Shown here: positions 53,844 to 63,781 of the stretch, piece by piece
How positions within the stretch are numbered: the first letter of the stretch is position 1
How the letters are laid out: each line of letters begins with the position of its first letter
Source: an uncultured Neomegalonema sp.
GTDB lineage: Bacteria > Pseudomonadota > Alphaproteobacteria > Rhodobacterales > Rhodobacteraceae
NCBI GenBank assembly: GCA_937995735.1
Contig: CALKIZ010000024.1
Location: 1 to 64,000, forward strand
Length of the DNA: 64,000 bases
Reading direction: 5' to 3'
Notes under the pieces: generated by a model
Database searches by the model: none
What the model saw: the letters and a program-made list of their open reading frames with translations, nothing else
Told to the model about the DNA's origin: nothing
Translations under genes and position numbers: made by a program

Positions 53844-54737
53844 ATGACATCACAGTCGATAACGACAACTGCTTGGATAATGCTATTGGCATTGGCCGCC
53901 GTTTGGGGCGGGTCGTTCTTTTTTGTCGAGGTCGCGCTTACCGAGGTTGGCCCGTTCACTGTCGTCTTGCACCGTGTGCTATGGGCGGTTCCAGCACTGG
54001 CTCTGGTCCTGTGGTGGAAAGGACTGGCGCTACCAAAAGGCATAAAAATCTGGAGCGCTTATGGAGTCATGGGCGCGCTGAATAACGCAATCCCCTTTAC
54101 CCTCATCGTTTGGGGGCAAACGCAGATTGAAGGCGGGCTTGCTTCAATCCTAAACGGTACAACCGCCGTGTTCGGTGCAGTTGTTGCGGGGATTCTTCTG
54201 GTTGATGAGCGACTTACTTCGCGCAAACTCATCGGCGCGCTTCTCGGACTGCTAGGCGTTGCGGCCATCATGGGTCCATCGGCGGCTTCGGGTCTGGATT
54301 TAAGAAACCTTGGCCAGCTCGCTATCTTAGGCGCGGCACTGTCATACTCCTTCGCTTCGGTATGGGGGAAAACCGCACTCAAGGGCCACGCGCCTGAGGT
54401 CAATGCCTTCGGGATGCTTTCCGCGAGCGTCCTCCTCATGCTTCCTTTAGCCTTTTACGCCGAAGGCATACCGAGCTTCGCGCTGTCACCCTCCGTTTGG
54501 GCCGCCTTGCTCGGCCTCGCATGGTTGGCCACGGCCTTAGCTTATCTGCTTTATTTCGGCATCTTAATCCGCGCTGGTGCTGCGAACCTGATGCTTGTCA
54601 CCTTGATGATCCCGCCCTTCGCCATCGGGCTAGGGTGGATGTTTCTCGGAGAGCGCCTCGGCATCGAAGCAATCATCGGCTTTGCTCTCATCGCGTTGGG
54701 CTTAGCCGTCACAGATGGGCGCTTGTTCCGGCGCTAA
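53844..54737 (+). CDS. EamA/DMT-superfamily transporter
   Basis: A 297-residue permease with about ten helices in two EamA repeats (A-L-A-A-V-W-G-G-S-F-F-F in the first helix). The ATG at 53844 precedes the first helix closely; 38 in-frame codons upstream are basic and not family-like. Likely exports or imports a small metabolite; substrate unknown. Its stop overlaps the convergent VWA gene by 4 bases. It is distinct from the DMT transporter at 379-1296. Confidence 0.85.
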   Translation: MTSQSITTTAWIMLLALAAVWGGSFFFVEVALTEVGPFTVVLHRVLWAVPALALVLWWKGLALPKGIKIWSAYGVMGALNNAIPFTLIVWGQTQIEGGLASILNGTTAVFGAVVAGILLVDERLTSRKLIGALLGLLGVAAIMGPSAASGLDLRNLGQLAILGAALSYSFASVWGKTALKGHAPEVNAFGMLSASVLLMLPLAFYAEGIPSFALSPSVWAALLGLAWLATALAYLLYFGILIRAGAANLMLVTLMIPPFAIGLGWMFLGERLGIEAIIGFALIALGLAVTDGRLFRR

Positions 54738-55420
54738 CCAATCACCGGACACCCGATAATATCGCGCAAGGCATCGACCAGCCCATCCGTTGACTCGGTA
54801 GGCACATATACACCGCCCGTTTTATCCGCAAGGCATCGCGCGATGGATTGGTGATTACGGACGTCGAAATTCTTACCCGCCTGCCACTCAAAGGCCGAGC
54901 CGCGCACACGAAACCCGATGATATGCACCTTAACGCCCGTATCAGATAATTCAGCAGCCAATTGGCAAGGCGCGCCTTTGCACGTTTCCTGACCATCGGT
55001 GACGAGAACAATCTCCCCCGCACCGCCATCGCTTTGCAGGATCAATGCGGCTTGCCTTACAGCTCCGGCTAAAGGTGTCGAGCCATCAGGCGAAACACGA
55101 TCCACGACATCCACAATCGCACCCCCGGCATCAACGCTTGGCCCGAACTTCAGCTCGATATTGTTGCTGCATCCATCGCCCGCCCCCGGCCCATAGACCA
55201 CCAACCCCATACGGCGGTAAGGCGAAATATCCGGCAAAGCGCGCTTAAGAGCATCCCGCGCCTCAACAATCCGGGGCACATCCAATCCGTTGATCCTCGT
55301 CGTCAAAGCCATCGACCGCGAGGCATCGAACACCAGCATAACGTCTTCATCGCACCCGCCCTGCGCCCCTACAGGAGAGGCTGCAAAAACAGTAAGCAAA
55401 CACAGCGCGTGGCGGATCAT
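54734..55420 (-). CDS. Secreted von Willebrand factor type A protein
   Basis: A 228-residue exported protein: signal peptide (about 1-20, ending P-V-G-A-Q-G) and a VWA domain over the rest. The metal-ion site D32-A-S34-R-S36 is followed by a Thr in G-S-T-P-L-A-G-A and an Asp in V-T-D-G-Q-E-T-C, so the MIDAS looks complete. Several cysteines (C-S-N-N, C-K-G-A-P-C, C-L, C-P-V) fit disulfides in the periplasm. Such single-domain proteins mediate adhesion or metal-dependent binding; the partner is unknown. Confidence 0.85.
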   Translation of the reverse strand: MIRHALCLLTVFAASPVGAQGGCDEDVMLVFDASRSMALTTRINGLDVPRIVEARDALKRALPDISPYRRMGLVVYGPGAGDGCSNNIELKFGPSVDAGGAIVDVVDRVSPDGSTPLAGAVRQAALILQSDGGAGEIVLVTDGQETCKGAPCQLAAELSDTGVKVHIIGFRVRGSAFEWQAGKNFDVRNHQSIARCLADKTGGVYVPTESTDGLVDALRDIIGCPVIG

Positions 55421-55476
55421 CTGAATACCTTTCAGGAATTTTCGTTCGCTTAGAAGTCTAGCGGTGTATCAAGTCA

Positions 55477-56337
55477 CTAACCACCCAAGCGATCAGCGAT
55501 AGCAATAACACGCCGCATATCGCGCAGAACAGGCTTCTCAATCAGCTTTCCGTCTATCACGACAAGGCCAGTGTCGGCCTCTTCAAAAATTGCAATCATC
55601 CGTCTTGCCTTCTCGATGGTTTCTGCATCGGGTGTAAAGACCGCGTTGAGGGCAGCAATTTGCTTGGGGTGGATAGACCCTTTCCCGCTAAACCCTAAAT
55701 CTCGCGCCAATACAGCCTCGCGTTCCATCCCCTCGGGGTCTTGCAGATCAAGATAGGGCACATCAATCACGTCAAGCTCTGCCGAGGCCGCCGCATGAAC
55801 CACCCGCGAGCGCGCATAAAGCAAAGGCTCCCAAGCATTGCGGCATCGCAGCTCGGCGGCCATATCCACTCCGCCGAAAAACATCGCGTCAATGCGGTCA
55901 CTGGAATGAGCAATCTCGAAAGCCGCCTCTAACCCGGCATTCGTTTCAATAATAATATGCAAGCGCGTGTCATGACCGCGCTCGCTGAGCAATCCATCGA
56001 GCCATTGCACCTCGTCCGGGGTTCGCACCTTTGGCAACATCAAAGCGGGCGGCGGTGTAGGCGTTGCCAGAACCGCCTGCACATCGGCCAGCCCAAACGT
56101 ATCCCGCAAGCAATTGACCCGAACAATCCGCTCCACGCCATCATCGGCTTGCGGCGTCTCAAACAGAGCCAGCGCCTTTCGCCGCGCTTCATCCTTGTCT
56201 TTCGGCGCAATCCCATCTTCCAATTCGACACAGACAATATCGGCCCCTGATGCCAAAGCCTTGGGAAACATTTCCGGCTTTAATCCGGGCGTAAAAATAA
56301 AGCTGCGACGGGGCCGTATAGAGCGTGGTTCACTCAT
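55477..56337 (-). CDS. HpcH/HpaI-CitE family CoA ester lyase
   Basis: A 286-residue TIM-barrel lyase of the CitE/malyl-CoA lyase type. Markers are R-R-S-F-I-F-T-P-G near the start, V-E-L-E-D-G-I-A-P-K-D-K, L-P-K-V-R-T-P-D-E-V, I-E-T-N-A-G-L, F-F-G-G-V-D-M-A and G-S-I-H-P-K-Q-I. The family cleaves or forms citramalyl-, malyl- or methylmalyl-CoA. No citrate lyase alpha/gamma genes are near, so a stand-alone lyase is likely. It is divergent from aspC. Confidence 0.85.
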   Translation of the reverse strand: MSEPRSIRPRRSFIFTPGLKPEMFPKALASGADIVCVELEDGIAPKDKDEARRKALALFETPQADDGVERIVRVNCLRDTFGLADVQAVLATPTPPPALMLPKVRTPDEVQWLDGLLSERGHDTRLHIIIETNAGLEAAFEIAHSSDRIDAMFFGGVDMAAELRCRNAWEPLLYARSRVVHAAASAELDVIDVPYLDLQDPEGMEREAVLARDLGFSGKGSIHPKQIAALNAVFTPDAETIEKARRMIAIFEEADTGLVVIDGKLIEKPVLRDMRRVIAIADRLGG

Positions 56338-56414
56338 CGTTCATTCTTCCCGTTTCTCAGGCATTATGGACCGTTTATTCTTCGCATCTTGCCACTGCTG
56401 GCGGCGCGGCGTAA

Positions 56415-57665
<1,251 letters not shown>

Positions 57666-57679
57666 AGCCACGTGAAAAG

Positions 57680-57704
57680 CCTCCCACCTGAGTCCGGTGG
57701 GAGG
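57680..57704. terminator. Hairpin after aspC
   Basis: CCTCCCACC and GGTGGGAGG form a perfect 9-bp stem with a 7-base loop, 15 bases past the aspC stop and 23 bases from the convergent stop at 57727. The T tract is weak, but position and stability fit a shared terminator. Confidence 0.6.
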
Positions 57705-57726
57705 TAGAATTTACACTGTAAAAATA

Positions 57727-58461
57727 TCAAACCTTATCAGGTGGTCGCGGTTCCTGCCGGACGAGGCAATGACAATCCCATAAGATTTCATCGACCTTGT
57801 GGAGATGCTTTTGCCGGTATCCCGGTGGTAGGCCCATCCGAAGGGGCGGAACGCTTTTCGGTCCCGGCACGGCGGCTTTGCGTTTCGCCACTTCGCGGAC
57901 ATAGCGCTTGGCTTGTTTCGGCATGTCCTCCAGCGCCAGCTTGAGCGCCAACAACCGACGGCACAAAGCCTTGGCCGATACTTCATCCTCCGGCGTCAAA
58001 ACCGCTTTGGGTTCCGACCAAAGGATAAAATCCGGTTCGCCGTCAAACGTGCCAATCCGCACTTGAATATGCGGGTCCGTGGAGCCAACGGCCTTGGGCT
58101 TGCTGCGCGGTTTGCGCCGGTTGGGATGCAGTTCAGGAAAATATTTGCGCGGGTCAATCAAACAAAATTGCGGCGCGCGCGACCCGCGCTTTTCGCCCGT
58201 ACCTTTATTCTTGGCGCGTTTCCGCTTCGCAGGCTTCACATACTCTGGCACAGCCATATCCCGCGCCACAATCGCTGCAATGCGCCGCGTTGCAGATTCA
58301 GCAGGTCGCAAAATCAGCAAAACCGCATTGCGAACATGCCTTGGCAGCTTGTCGATAATCGCTGCGTCGTGACCCATTCCCGCCGACACAAACAAACCCG
58401 CCACAATACGCAACAGCGCAAGGCGATAGTTTTCAGTCATGCGGTCAAGGCTCCAGGTCAT
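57727..58461 (-). CDS. Basic conserved hypothetical protein
   Basis: A 244-residue protein, rich in Arg, Lys and Pro. It has a helical N-terminal half with one weakly hydrophobic stretch (L-A-L-L-R-I-V-A-G-L-F-V-S-A-G) and a basic patch K-R-K-R-A-K-N-K near 80. A central Trp/Asp region (D-G-E-P-D-F-I-L-W) and a basic C-terminus (P-P-G-Y-R-Q-K-H-L-H-K) follow. It has no signal peptide and no family I recognise. The repeat-rich intergenic region lies upstream. Confidence 0.55.
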   Translation of the reverse strand: MTWSLDRMTENYRLALLRIVAGLFVSAGMGHDAAIIDKLPRHVRNAVLLILRPAESATRRIAAIVARDMAVPEYVKPAKRKRAKNKGTGEKRGSRAPQFCLIDPRKYFPELHPNRRKPRSKPKAVGSTDPHIQVRIGTFDGEPDFILWSEPKAVLTPEDEVSAKALCRRLLALKLALEDMPKQAKRYVREVAKRKAAVPGPKSVPPLRMGLPPGYRQKHLHKVDEILWDCHCLVRQEPRPPDKV

Positions 58462-58530
58462 GCTGTCTGTCTGTTAAAAACAAAACAAGAACATTTAATC
58501 CGGAAAATCATGACTTGTCAAGAAAAAGCA

Positions 58531-58607
58531 TTTGCGTAGTGAATGCGTTCGACCTCACCAAAACGCAAACCACGCAATAGCTGTCATGCCCGCGTAGGCG
58601 GGCATCT
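58531..58607. repeat. Imperfect direct repeat, copy 1
   Basis: About 77 bases containing GTGAATGCG, CGACCTCACCAAAA and the palindrome TGTCATGCCCGCG...GCGGGCATCT. It recurs at 58719-58796 with roughly ten to fifteen differences, at a spacing of 188 bases, each followed by a GATTCCCGCCTTCGCGGG element. This suggests a duplicated composite unit. Confidence 0.7.
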
Positions 58608-58718
58608 ACTTCTCACATCATTCAATCGTTAAGTTTTGAGGGTGGTAGATTCCCGCCTTCGCGGGAATGACAGAGCAAAAATCATCGAGAGTCGAAAAAG
58701 TTCGAAAACACAGGTAGG

Positions 58719-58796
58719 TTTCGCAAAGTGAATGCGTCCGACCTCACCAAAATGCAAGCCGCGTAGTTGATGTCATGCCCGCGTAAGCGGGCATCT
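58719..58796. repeat. Imperfect direct repeat, copy 2
   Basis: Second copy of the unit at 58531-58607: GTGAATGCG, CGACCTCACCAAAA and TGTCATGCCCGCG-TAA-GCGGGCATCT. The hairpin arms are kept while the loop differs (TAG versus TAA), as expected if the structure matters or the unit is a mobile palindromic repeat. Confidence 0.7.
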
Positions 58797-59212
58797 TTTG
58801 AAATTGAAAGGATTCCCGCCTTCGCGGGCATGACACCATTAAACGTTACCGTCCCGCACGAAGATGCGGGGCCCCGGCTCTAAGACCGGGGTGGCCTACG
58901 TTCCGTGCGTAACCCCGTTATTTCATGCTACACAATTCCCCAAACCTTGGGACTGCTGATCTGCGCCAATGGTGGAAAATTCGCCGAACAACCACCATTA
59001 TAGCCTATGTCATCCCCGCGCAGGCGGGCAGGATCCACCTTCCTAAAACTGAAATACCAGAACAGCTTCGAAAAGTAGATGCCTGCCTCAACGGGTATGA
59101 CACAAATAAGAGTCCCACCCGCACGAAGATGCGGACCCCAGGTTATAAAGACCATGCTTAAATCACAAGACCCCGACTTTTGCAGCCGGAGCCGGGCACC
59201 AAGCGACGCACT

Positions 59213-59839
59213 TTAAACCAGCGCGGCTTCCGTCGAATTACGGACTTCTTCTTCCGTGACATCCGTGGCCAGCTCAACCAGTTTCAAGCCACCTTCTACC
59301 ACATCAAAAACACCAAGGTTTGTTATAATGCGATCGACGACGCCAGTTCCGGTCAGCGGGAGAGTACAGGCTTTCAACAGCTTGCTTTCGCCATGCTTAG
59401 ATGTATGGTCCATCACCACGACCACCCGCTCGACACCCGCGACCAAATCCATCGCGCCGCCCATGCCCTTCACGAGCTTTCCGGGTATCATCCAGTTCGC
59501 AAGGTCACCATTTTCCGCCACTTCCATCGCGCCAAGAATAGCGAGGTTGATATGACCGCCCCGGATCATCCCAAAACTATCCGCCGAGGAGAAATAACTC
59601 GTCCGGTCCAGTTCTGTGATCGTCTGTTTGCCCGCATTGATGACGTCGGCGTCCAACTCTTCTTCGGTTGGAAACGGCCCCATGCCGAGCATCCCGTTTT
59701 CCGATTGAAGCGTTACATCCATGCCATCAGGAATGTAGTTTGATACCAGCGTCGGAATGCCGATGCCGAGGTTCACGTAAAACCCGTCTTGCAGTTCTTT
59801 TCCGGCGCGCTCCGCCATTTGATTGCGATCCCAGCCCAT
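59213..59839 (-). CDS. scoB: 3-oxoacid CoA-transferase subunit B
   Basis: A 208-residue beta subunit. The N-terminus [14 protein letters not shown] and the catalytic Glu in L-Q-S-E-N-G-M-L-G are diagnostic. Subunits A and B transfer CoA from succinyl-CoA to acetoacetate or a related 3-oxoacid; a dehydrocarnitine or similar branch cannot be excluded. It starts 12 bases after a small ORF that separates it from scoA. Confidence 0.92.
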   Translation of the reverse strand: MGWDRNQMAERAGKELQDGFYVNLGIGIPTLVSNYIPDGMDVTLQSENGMLGMGPFPTEEELDADVINAGKQTITELDRTSYFSSADSFGMIRGGHINLAILGAMEVAENGDLANWMIPGKLVKGMGGAMDLVAGVERVVVVMDHTSKHGESKLLKACTLPLTGTGVVDRIITNLGVFDVVEGGLKLVELATDVTEEEVRNSTEAALV

Positions 59840-59851
59840 GGGCTTTTCCCC

Positions 59852-60115
59852 TTAATTCTCTGTCAGCTCGTCTTCATTGATCGAAGCGAGTAAATCTTCC
59901 CAACCTTCAGCGGGTTGCATCGCAATTGCCGATTGAATGAAGGTCGCAAGATTGGTTGCACTGGCGGCGAGATAAGCGGCCACCAAATCAGGATGTTCCT
60001 TCGCATAGCCACGACCAAAGAGAGCATCGAGTTTTGCTACGGCAGCATCGAGAAATTCGTCCGTGTATCCCGTTGCCGCATCTCCAGCCATCGTTTCATC
60101 ATCAAAGTTCATCAT
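59852..60115 (-). CDS. Small acidic protein between the CoA-transferase subunits
   Basis: An 87-residue, strongly acidic, predicted helical protein with no signal or membrane segment. Sequence features are D-E-F-L-D-A-A-V-A-K-L-D-A-L-F, H-P-D-L-V-A-A-Y-L-A-A-S-A-T-N-L and an E-rich tail. It begins 1 base after the scoA stop and ends 12 bases before scoB, so it is made together with them. Family not recognised. It could stabilise or regulate the transferase. Confidence 0.65.
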   Translation of the reverse strand: MMNFDDETMAGDAATGYTDEFLDAAVAKLDALFGRGYAKEHPDLVAAYLAASATNLATFIQSAIAMQPAEGWEDLLASINEDELTEN

Positions 60116-60116
60116 C

Positions 60117-60815
60117 TCAAGCCACTTTCAAAGTGCGTTGCTCAATGCGTTTTTCGTGTTTTCCTTGAACGATCCGCTGAACGAATATTCCGGGGGTGTG
60201 GATCAGATCCGGGTCGAGACTGCCAGTTGGAACAATCTCTTCAACCTCAGCAATCGTCACCTTACCAGCAGTGGCGCATAATGGATTGAAATTGCGCGCT
60301 GTTTTGCGGTAGATCAAGTTGCCCTGTTCGTCGCCTTTCCACGCTTTGACAATCGCGAGGTCGGCTTTAATTCCACGTTCGAGAATATAAGTCTCACCAT
60401 CGAATTCTTTATGTTCCTTGCCTTCAGCAATCACGGTTCCAACGCCGGTTTTCGTGTAAAATCCGGGAATACCCGCACCGCCAGCGCGCAGGCGTTCTGC
60501 CAAAGTGCCTTGCGGGTTAAACTCAAGCTCTAATTCGCCCGAGAGATATTGGCGCATAAATTCGGCGTTCTCTCCGACATAAGAAGAGACCATCTTCTTG
60601 ACCTGCTTGGTTTGCAGCAGGATGCCAATGCCGAAATCATCAACGCCAGCATTGTTGGAATAGAATGTGAGGTCTTTGGTTCCGGCCTCTTTGATGGCTT
60701 CCAACAGATTTTCCGGAATACCGCAAAGGCCGAACCCGCCAGCGGCGACACTCATGCCATCCGCTAAAACTCCTTCGAGAGCGGCAGCCGCATTCTCATA
60801 GACTTTCTTCGCCAT
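60117..60815 (-). CDS. scoA: 3-oxoacid CoA-transferase subunit A
   Basis: A 232-residue alpha subunit with the N-terminal [17 protein letters not shown] and the [12 protein letters not shown] segment typical of the family. It starts at the second of two adjacent ATG codons with GGGG at a normal distance; the longer opening to 60878 has no homology. First gene of a scoA-small ORF-scoB operon. Confidence 0.92.
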   Translation of the reverse strand: MAKKVYENAAAALEGVLADGMSVAAGGFGLCGIPENLLEAIKEAGTKDLTFYSNNAGVDDFGIGILLQTKQVKKMVSSYVGENAEFMRQYLSGELELEFNPQGTLAERLRAGGAGIPGFYTKTGVGTVIAEGKEHKEFDGETYILERGIKADLAIVKAWKGDEQGNLIYRKTARNFNPLCATAGKVTIAEVEEIVPTGSLDPDLIHTPGIFVQRIVQGKHEKRIEQRTLKVA

Positions 60816-60917
60816 CATCGACCCCGTTTTGCAGTGCAATATCTTCGCTGATTTACCCTCGCACAGCCGTAAGCGCAATCATTCTGTAAAGGTATATTCG
60901 CACGGGACTGAGGAAAG

Positions 60918-62471
60918 TTACTTCAAATCATCCGTACCCAGCTCGCCATTCGGTCGGGCCATCGCATAACGGGTGACCCAGATCAGGCGCTCCTGAGCAC
61001 GGGTAATCGAAACATAGGCAAGGCGTTTCCACAGCGGCAAATCTGCTTCAATCCGATTGGCCCGTGCCGCCGCATAAAGGTCAGGCGCAAAAACCTGAAC
61101 AGAAGGCCATTGCGAGCCTTGCGCCTTATGGATCGTGCAGGCCGCCCCGTGCAAAAATGAAGCACCCATACGTGCCGCCGTCGGGATAATCGGTTCAGCA
61201 TCTTGGCGCTCAATCTGAATGATCGCCGCAACAGACAACCGGGGCGCTTCTGCACCATCGACATAAAGCCTTGCAAAACCGGGTTTCTTACCGGGGCCAA
61301 GGTAAAAACTCTGCGCACCTTTTACCAAGCCCGCTTGCTCCAGCTCGATGCGTTTTTTCCGTTGGCGCGCGGGCAGCTCTGCACCGTCACAAATCAACGG
61401 TTCACCCGGAGACAGCATTGTCTCGCCTAATCCATAAGCTGTCCGAAAAGCCCATATCAGGCGGATGCGCGTTGCATTGCGCCACACCAGCATCGGCGAG
61501 CGCGCCATCAACTCAGGATCAGCCCGAGGAGCGATCACAACACGCTCATCGCGCTCAGCGGCCTCACGAATGAGCTTTTCAAACCCCAAAAAGTCAAGTT
61601 CAGGGTCCGCAAGCGCATAAGCCAAATCGATAATCGGATTGCCTGCTTCTTGCCGGAAAACCCGCGACAGCATCGCCTTCGACGGGGCGGGCAGCTTATC
61701 GAATGGCATTTCCCCAGACTCGCCAACAGGCGCGAGCTGTGCCGGATCACCGAATAAGATCAATATGCCAAAAACAGCCCGCAAATCATCCAACTGCTTT
61801 TGATCGAGCATGGACGCTTCATCTACGAGGCCAATATCAACCGCGTCATCGCGCCGCGCCCATCCCGTAATGAACTCCGCCCCTCGCACCCCAACGGTGG
61901 CGAGCGCCGCCGGGACAGATTGTATCTCGAGGTAATATTCCAAAGCCCGATCAAGTGCCTCGTCGGTCAGTAGGTCGTGTTTCGGCCTCTCACCCTTGCC
62001 CTTTTCACGCAGCCATTCCGCAACTTTCTCATATTCCGGGTCATAGACCGGCGTATAAATGATCCGGTGAATTGTCGTGGCTGCGACTCCGCGTTGACGC
62101 AACACACTCGCGGCTTTGTTCGTCGGCGCAACAACAGCAAAGCTGCGCTTGCCTGCGCGCTGTCCCTCTCCATCAGGACCAATCTGAATCGCATCGGCAT
62201 CCAACAAAGCCTGCGTAAGCATCGCAAGTAATTGAGTTTTGCCCGACCCGGCTTTTCCAAGCACAGCAAACACACGGCCAAGATCAGACTCTGAGTCTGC
62301 ATGATCTCCCATCGCAGTAGTCGGCGCACCCGCAATGGTCAAACCTGACAGAGAAATCAGCTCGGCAACGCGCGTATAGGCGTCGTCTTGATCATCAGAC
62401 AGATCAACATGCTGCATATCCGGCAGGGTTTCCTGCTCGGGCAATCCGAGGCTGAGGGCGGGTTCATTCAT
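60918..62471 (-). CDS. RecD-like superfamily 1 DNA helicase
   Basis: A 517-residue helicase of the RecD/Dda (SF1B) type, acting 5' to 3' on single-stranded DNA. It has Walker A G-K-A-G-S-G-K-T at 72-79, motif Ia V-A-P-T-N-K-A-A, Walker B V-D-E-A-S-M-L, motif III G-D-P-A-Q-L-A-P-V and the C-terminal H-K-A-Q-G-S-Q-W with V-S-I-T-R-A-Q. It lacks RecB/RecC partners and the N-terminal domain of RecD, so it resembles stand-alone Dda-like helicases. Position next to the CoA-transferase operon does not suggest a joint function. Confidence 0.88.
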   Translation of the reverse strand: MNEPALSLGLPEQETLPDMQHVDLSDDQDDAYTRVAELISLSGLTIAGAPTTAMGDHADSESDLGRVFAVLGKAGSGKTQLLAMLTQALLDADAIQIGPDGEGQRAGKRSFAVVAPTNKAASVLRQRGVAATTIHRIIYTPVYDPEYEKVAEWLREKGKGERPKHDLLTDEALDRALEYYLEIQSVPAALATVGVRGAEFITGWARRDDAVDIGLVDEASMLDQKQLDDLRAVFGILILFGDPAQLAPVGESGEMPFDKLPAPSKAMLSRVFRQEAGNPIIDLAYALADPELDFLGFEKLIREAAERDERVVIAPRADPELMARSPMLVWRNATRIRLIWAFRTAYGLGETMLSPGEPLICDGAELPARQRKKRIELEQAGLVKGAQSFYLGPGKKPGFARLYVDGAEAPRLSVAAIIQIERQDAEPIIPTAARMGASFLHGAACTIHKAQGSQWPSVQVFAPDLYAAARANRIEADLPLWKRLAYVSITRAQERLIWVTRYAMARPNGELGTDDLK

Positions 62472-62543
62472 TCAGTCGGTCCAAACGATGTTCGATACGT
62501 GTTCTTGTCACGATATCGCTTCACTTACAACTGTTTGAATGTG

Positions 62544-63596
62544 TTACGCTGTGCAGCTGCCACCGCCTAAGACACAAAACTTTGCGCAATGAGCATGGTT
62601 CAGCTTAATCGGGCGCTCTGCTTCTTTCAGAGTAGCGCCTAATTCAAACTCATCATCATATGCGAGCAGCGTACAGGCCAGAACCGCCGGTTTATCAGCG
62701 CCTCGGCGCTTCACAACCATTCTGGACGTGGCACACATCACGTCCTTAGGGTCAATATTAAGAATACCCCAACAGCTCGTTGTTATCTCTGGCACTTCAG
62801 CCTTTTCATCCATCTCCGGAAACAGAATACAACGGGACGGATCATCAGCATCAATCGGAAAACCTTCACGCTCAAACATGTCTCGATAGCCGGCACGTGC
62901 ATCGGCTTCGGTTTCGTTCCAACAGGTGCGTCCAGCGGCATCAAGACGGAACCCATTTTCAGCAAGCCACCGCACGCCTTCCATCGCCTTAGCGAACGAT
63001 CCTTTTCCACGCTCAACATCGTGGAGTTTTTCAGAATAATGATCGAGCGAAATCCGCAGCGTGAGTTGATCACCATAATCCGCGAGCAGTTTCAGCAATC
63101 CTTTTTGCACGCGCGGTCGCATCATCGGTTGCATCGCGTTTGACAAGATAAGAACGCGGTATCCCCGCGATAATGCGGCCTCAGCCATCGGGATCATGTC
63201 AACATTCATGAACGGCTCGCCGCCCGTGAAACCAATTTCCTCCACCGGCCATTTTAGCGGAGCGACTTTCCGCCGTTCATCAATCTGGTCAAGATATTCA
63301 ATAACTTCAGCAACCGTCAGATAAACAAGAGCATCATTGGTCGGACTGGACAAAATATAGCAATTTTCGCATTCGATATTGCACAAAGTTCCGGTGTTAA
63401 ACCAAAGCGTCTGAACGCCAGCCAAAGGCACACTCGCGCGTCTTTCGCCTTTCGCCGTTATGTCCGGGTGCGAAAACTTGGCCATCGGTGTTACAGCTTC
63501 GTTTTTTTCTTTATCGTCATCAGGGGTAAGCTCCGCTTCACGTCGATAGTCCATAAACGTTTCACCACCTTCAGTCGCAATCAGCACTCGCCCCAT
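62544..63596 (-). CDS. Radical SAM protein with C-terminal cysteine cluster
   Basis: A 350-residue radical SAM enzyme. The cluster motif Cys72-x3-Cys76-x2-Cys79 (L-C-N-I-E-C-E-N-C-Y) is followed by the G-G-E-P-F-M-N motif that binds SAM. The C-terminus has Cys337, Cys341 and Cys348 (H-C-A-K-F-C-V-L-G-G-G-S-C), a possible auxiliary Fe-S site, plus Cys residues around 280-320. The first 40 residues are acidic. Similar proteins are annotated only as radical SAM; no peptide substrate gene or partner is visible next to it. Confidence 0.85.
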   Translation of the reverse strand: MGRVLIATEGGETFMDYRREAELTPDDDKEKNEAVTPMAKFSHPDITAKGERRASVPLAGVQTLWFNTGTLCNIECENCYILSSPTNDALVYLTVAEVIEYLDQIDERRKVAPLKWPVEEIGFTGGEPFMNVDMIPMAEAALSRGYRVLILSNAMQPMMRPRVQKGLLKLLADYGDQLTLRISLDHYSEKLHDVERGKGSFAKAMEGVRWLAENGFRLDAAGRTCWNETEADARAGYRDMFEREGFPIDADDPSRCILFPEMDEKAEVPEITTSCWGILNIDPKDVMCATSRMVVKRRGADKPAVLACTLLAYDDEFELGATLKEAERPIKLNHAHCAKFCVLGGGSCTA

Positions 63597-63781
63597 CGGC
63601 TAAGCCCCGGTATCAGTTGAGTCAATGCTTGCAGAACCAAGTCACATGTCTGTCAACAAAACCTATCAGAAATGACGTAATCCAAATTCGTCCTGATTTC
63701 GCAGCTTCCTCACGTTTTATTCGCGACAGACTACCTCGTTCTGCGTATGTTAAACTAAAATAAACAGGCAGTTTGACGAAA

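Larger units (their letters stand above)
58462..59212. repeat. Intergenic region built of palindromic repeats
   Basis: These 751 bases contain no convincing gene. They hold short palindromes of the type TGTCATGCCCGCG...GCGGGCATCT (58582-58607, 58771-58796, a diverged copy near 59007) and GATTCCCGCCTTCGCGGG (58648-58672, 58811-58835). A second family reads CCCGCA-CGAAGA-TGCGG (58853-58870, and 59119-59134), and CCCCGG...CCGGGG pairs at 58872-58891. They look like members of the common bacterial CCCGC/GCGGG intergenic repeats and fold into hairpins. Confidence 0.75.

Noticed and set aside
58531-58835. CRISPR array
   Set aside because: Only two long, imperfect repeats with a 111-base gap, plus unrelated hairpins; no regular short spacers and no cas genes.
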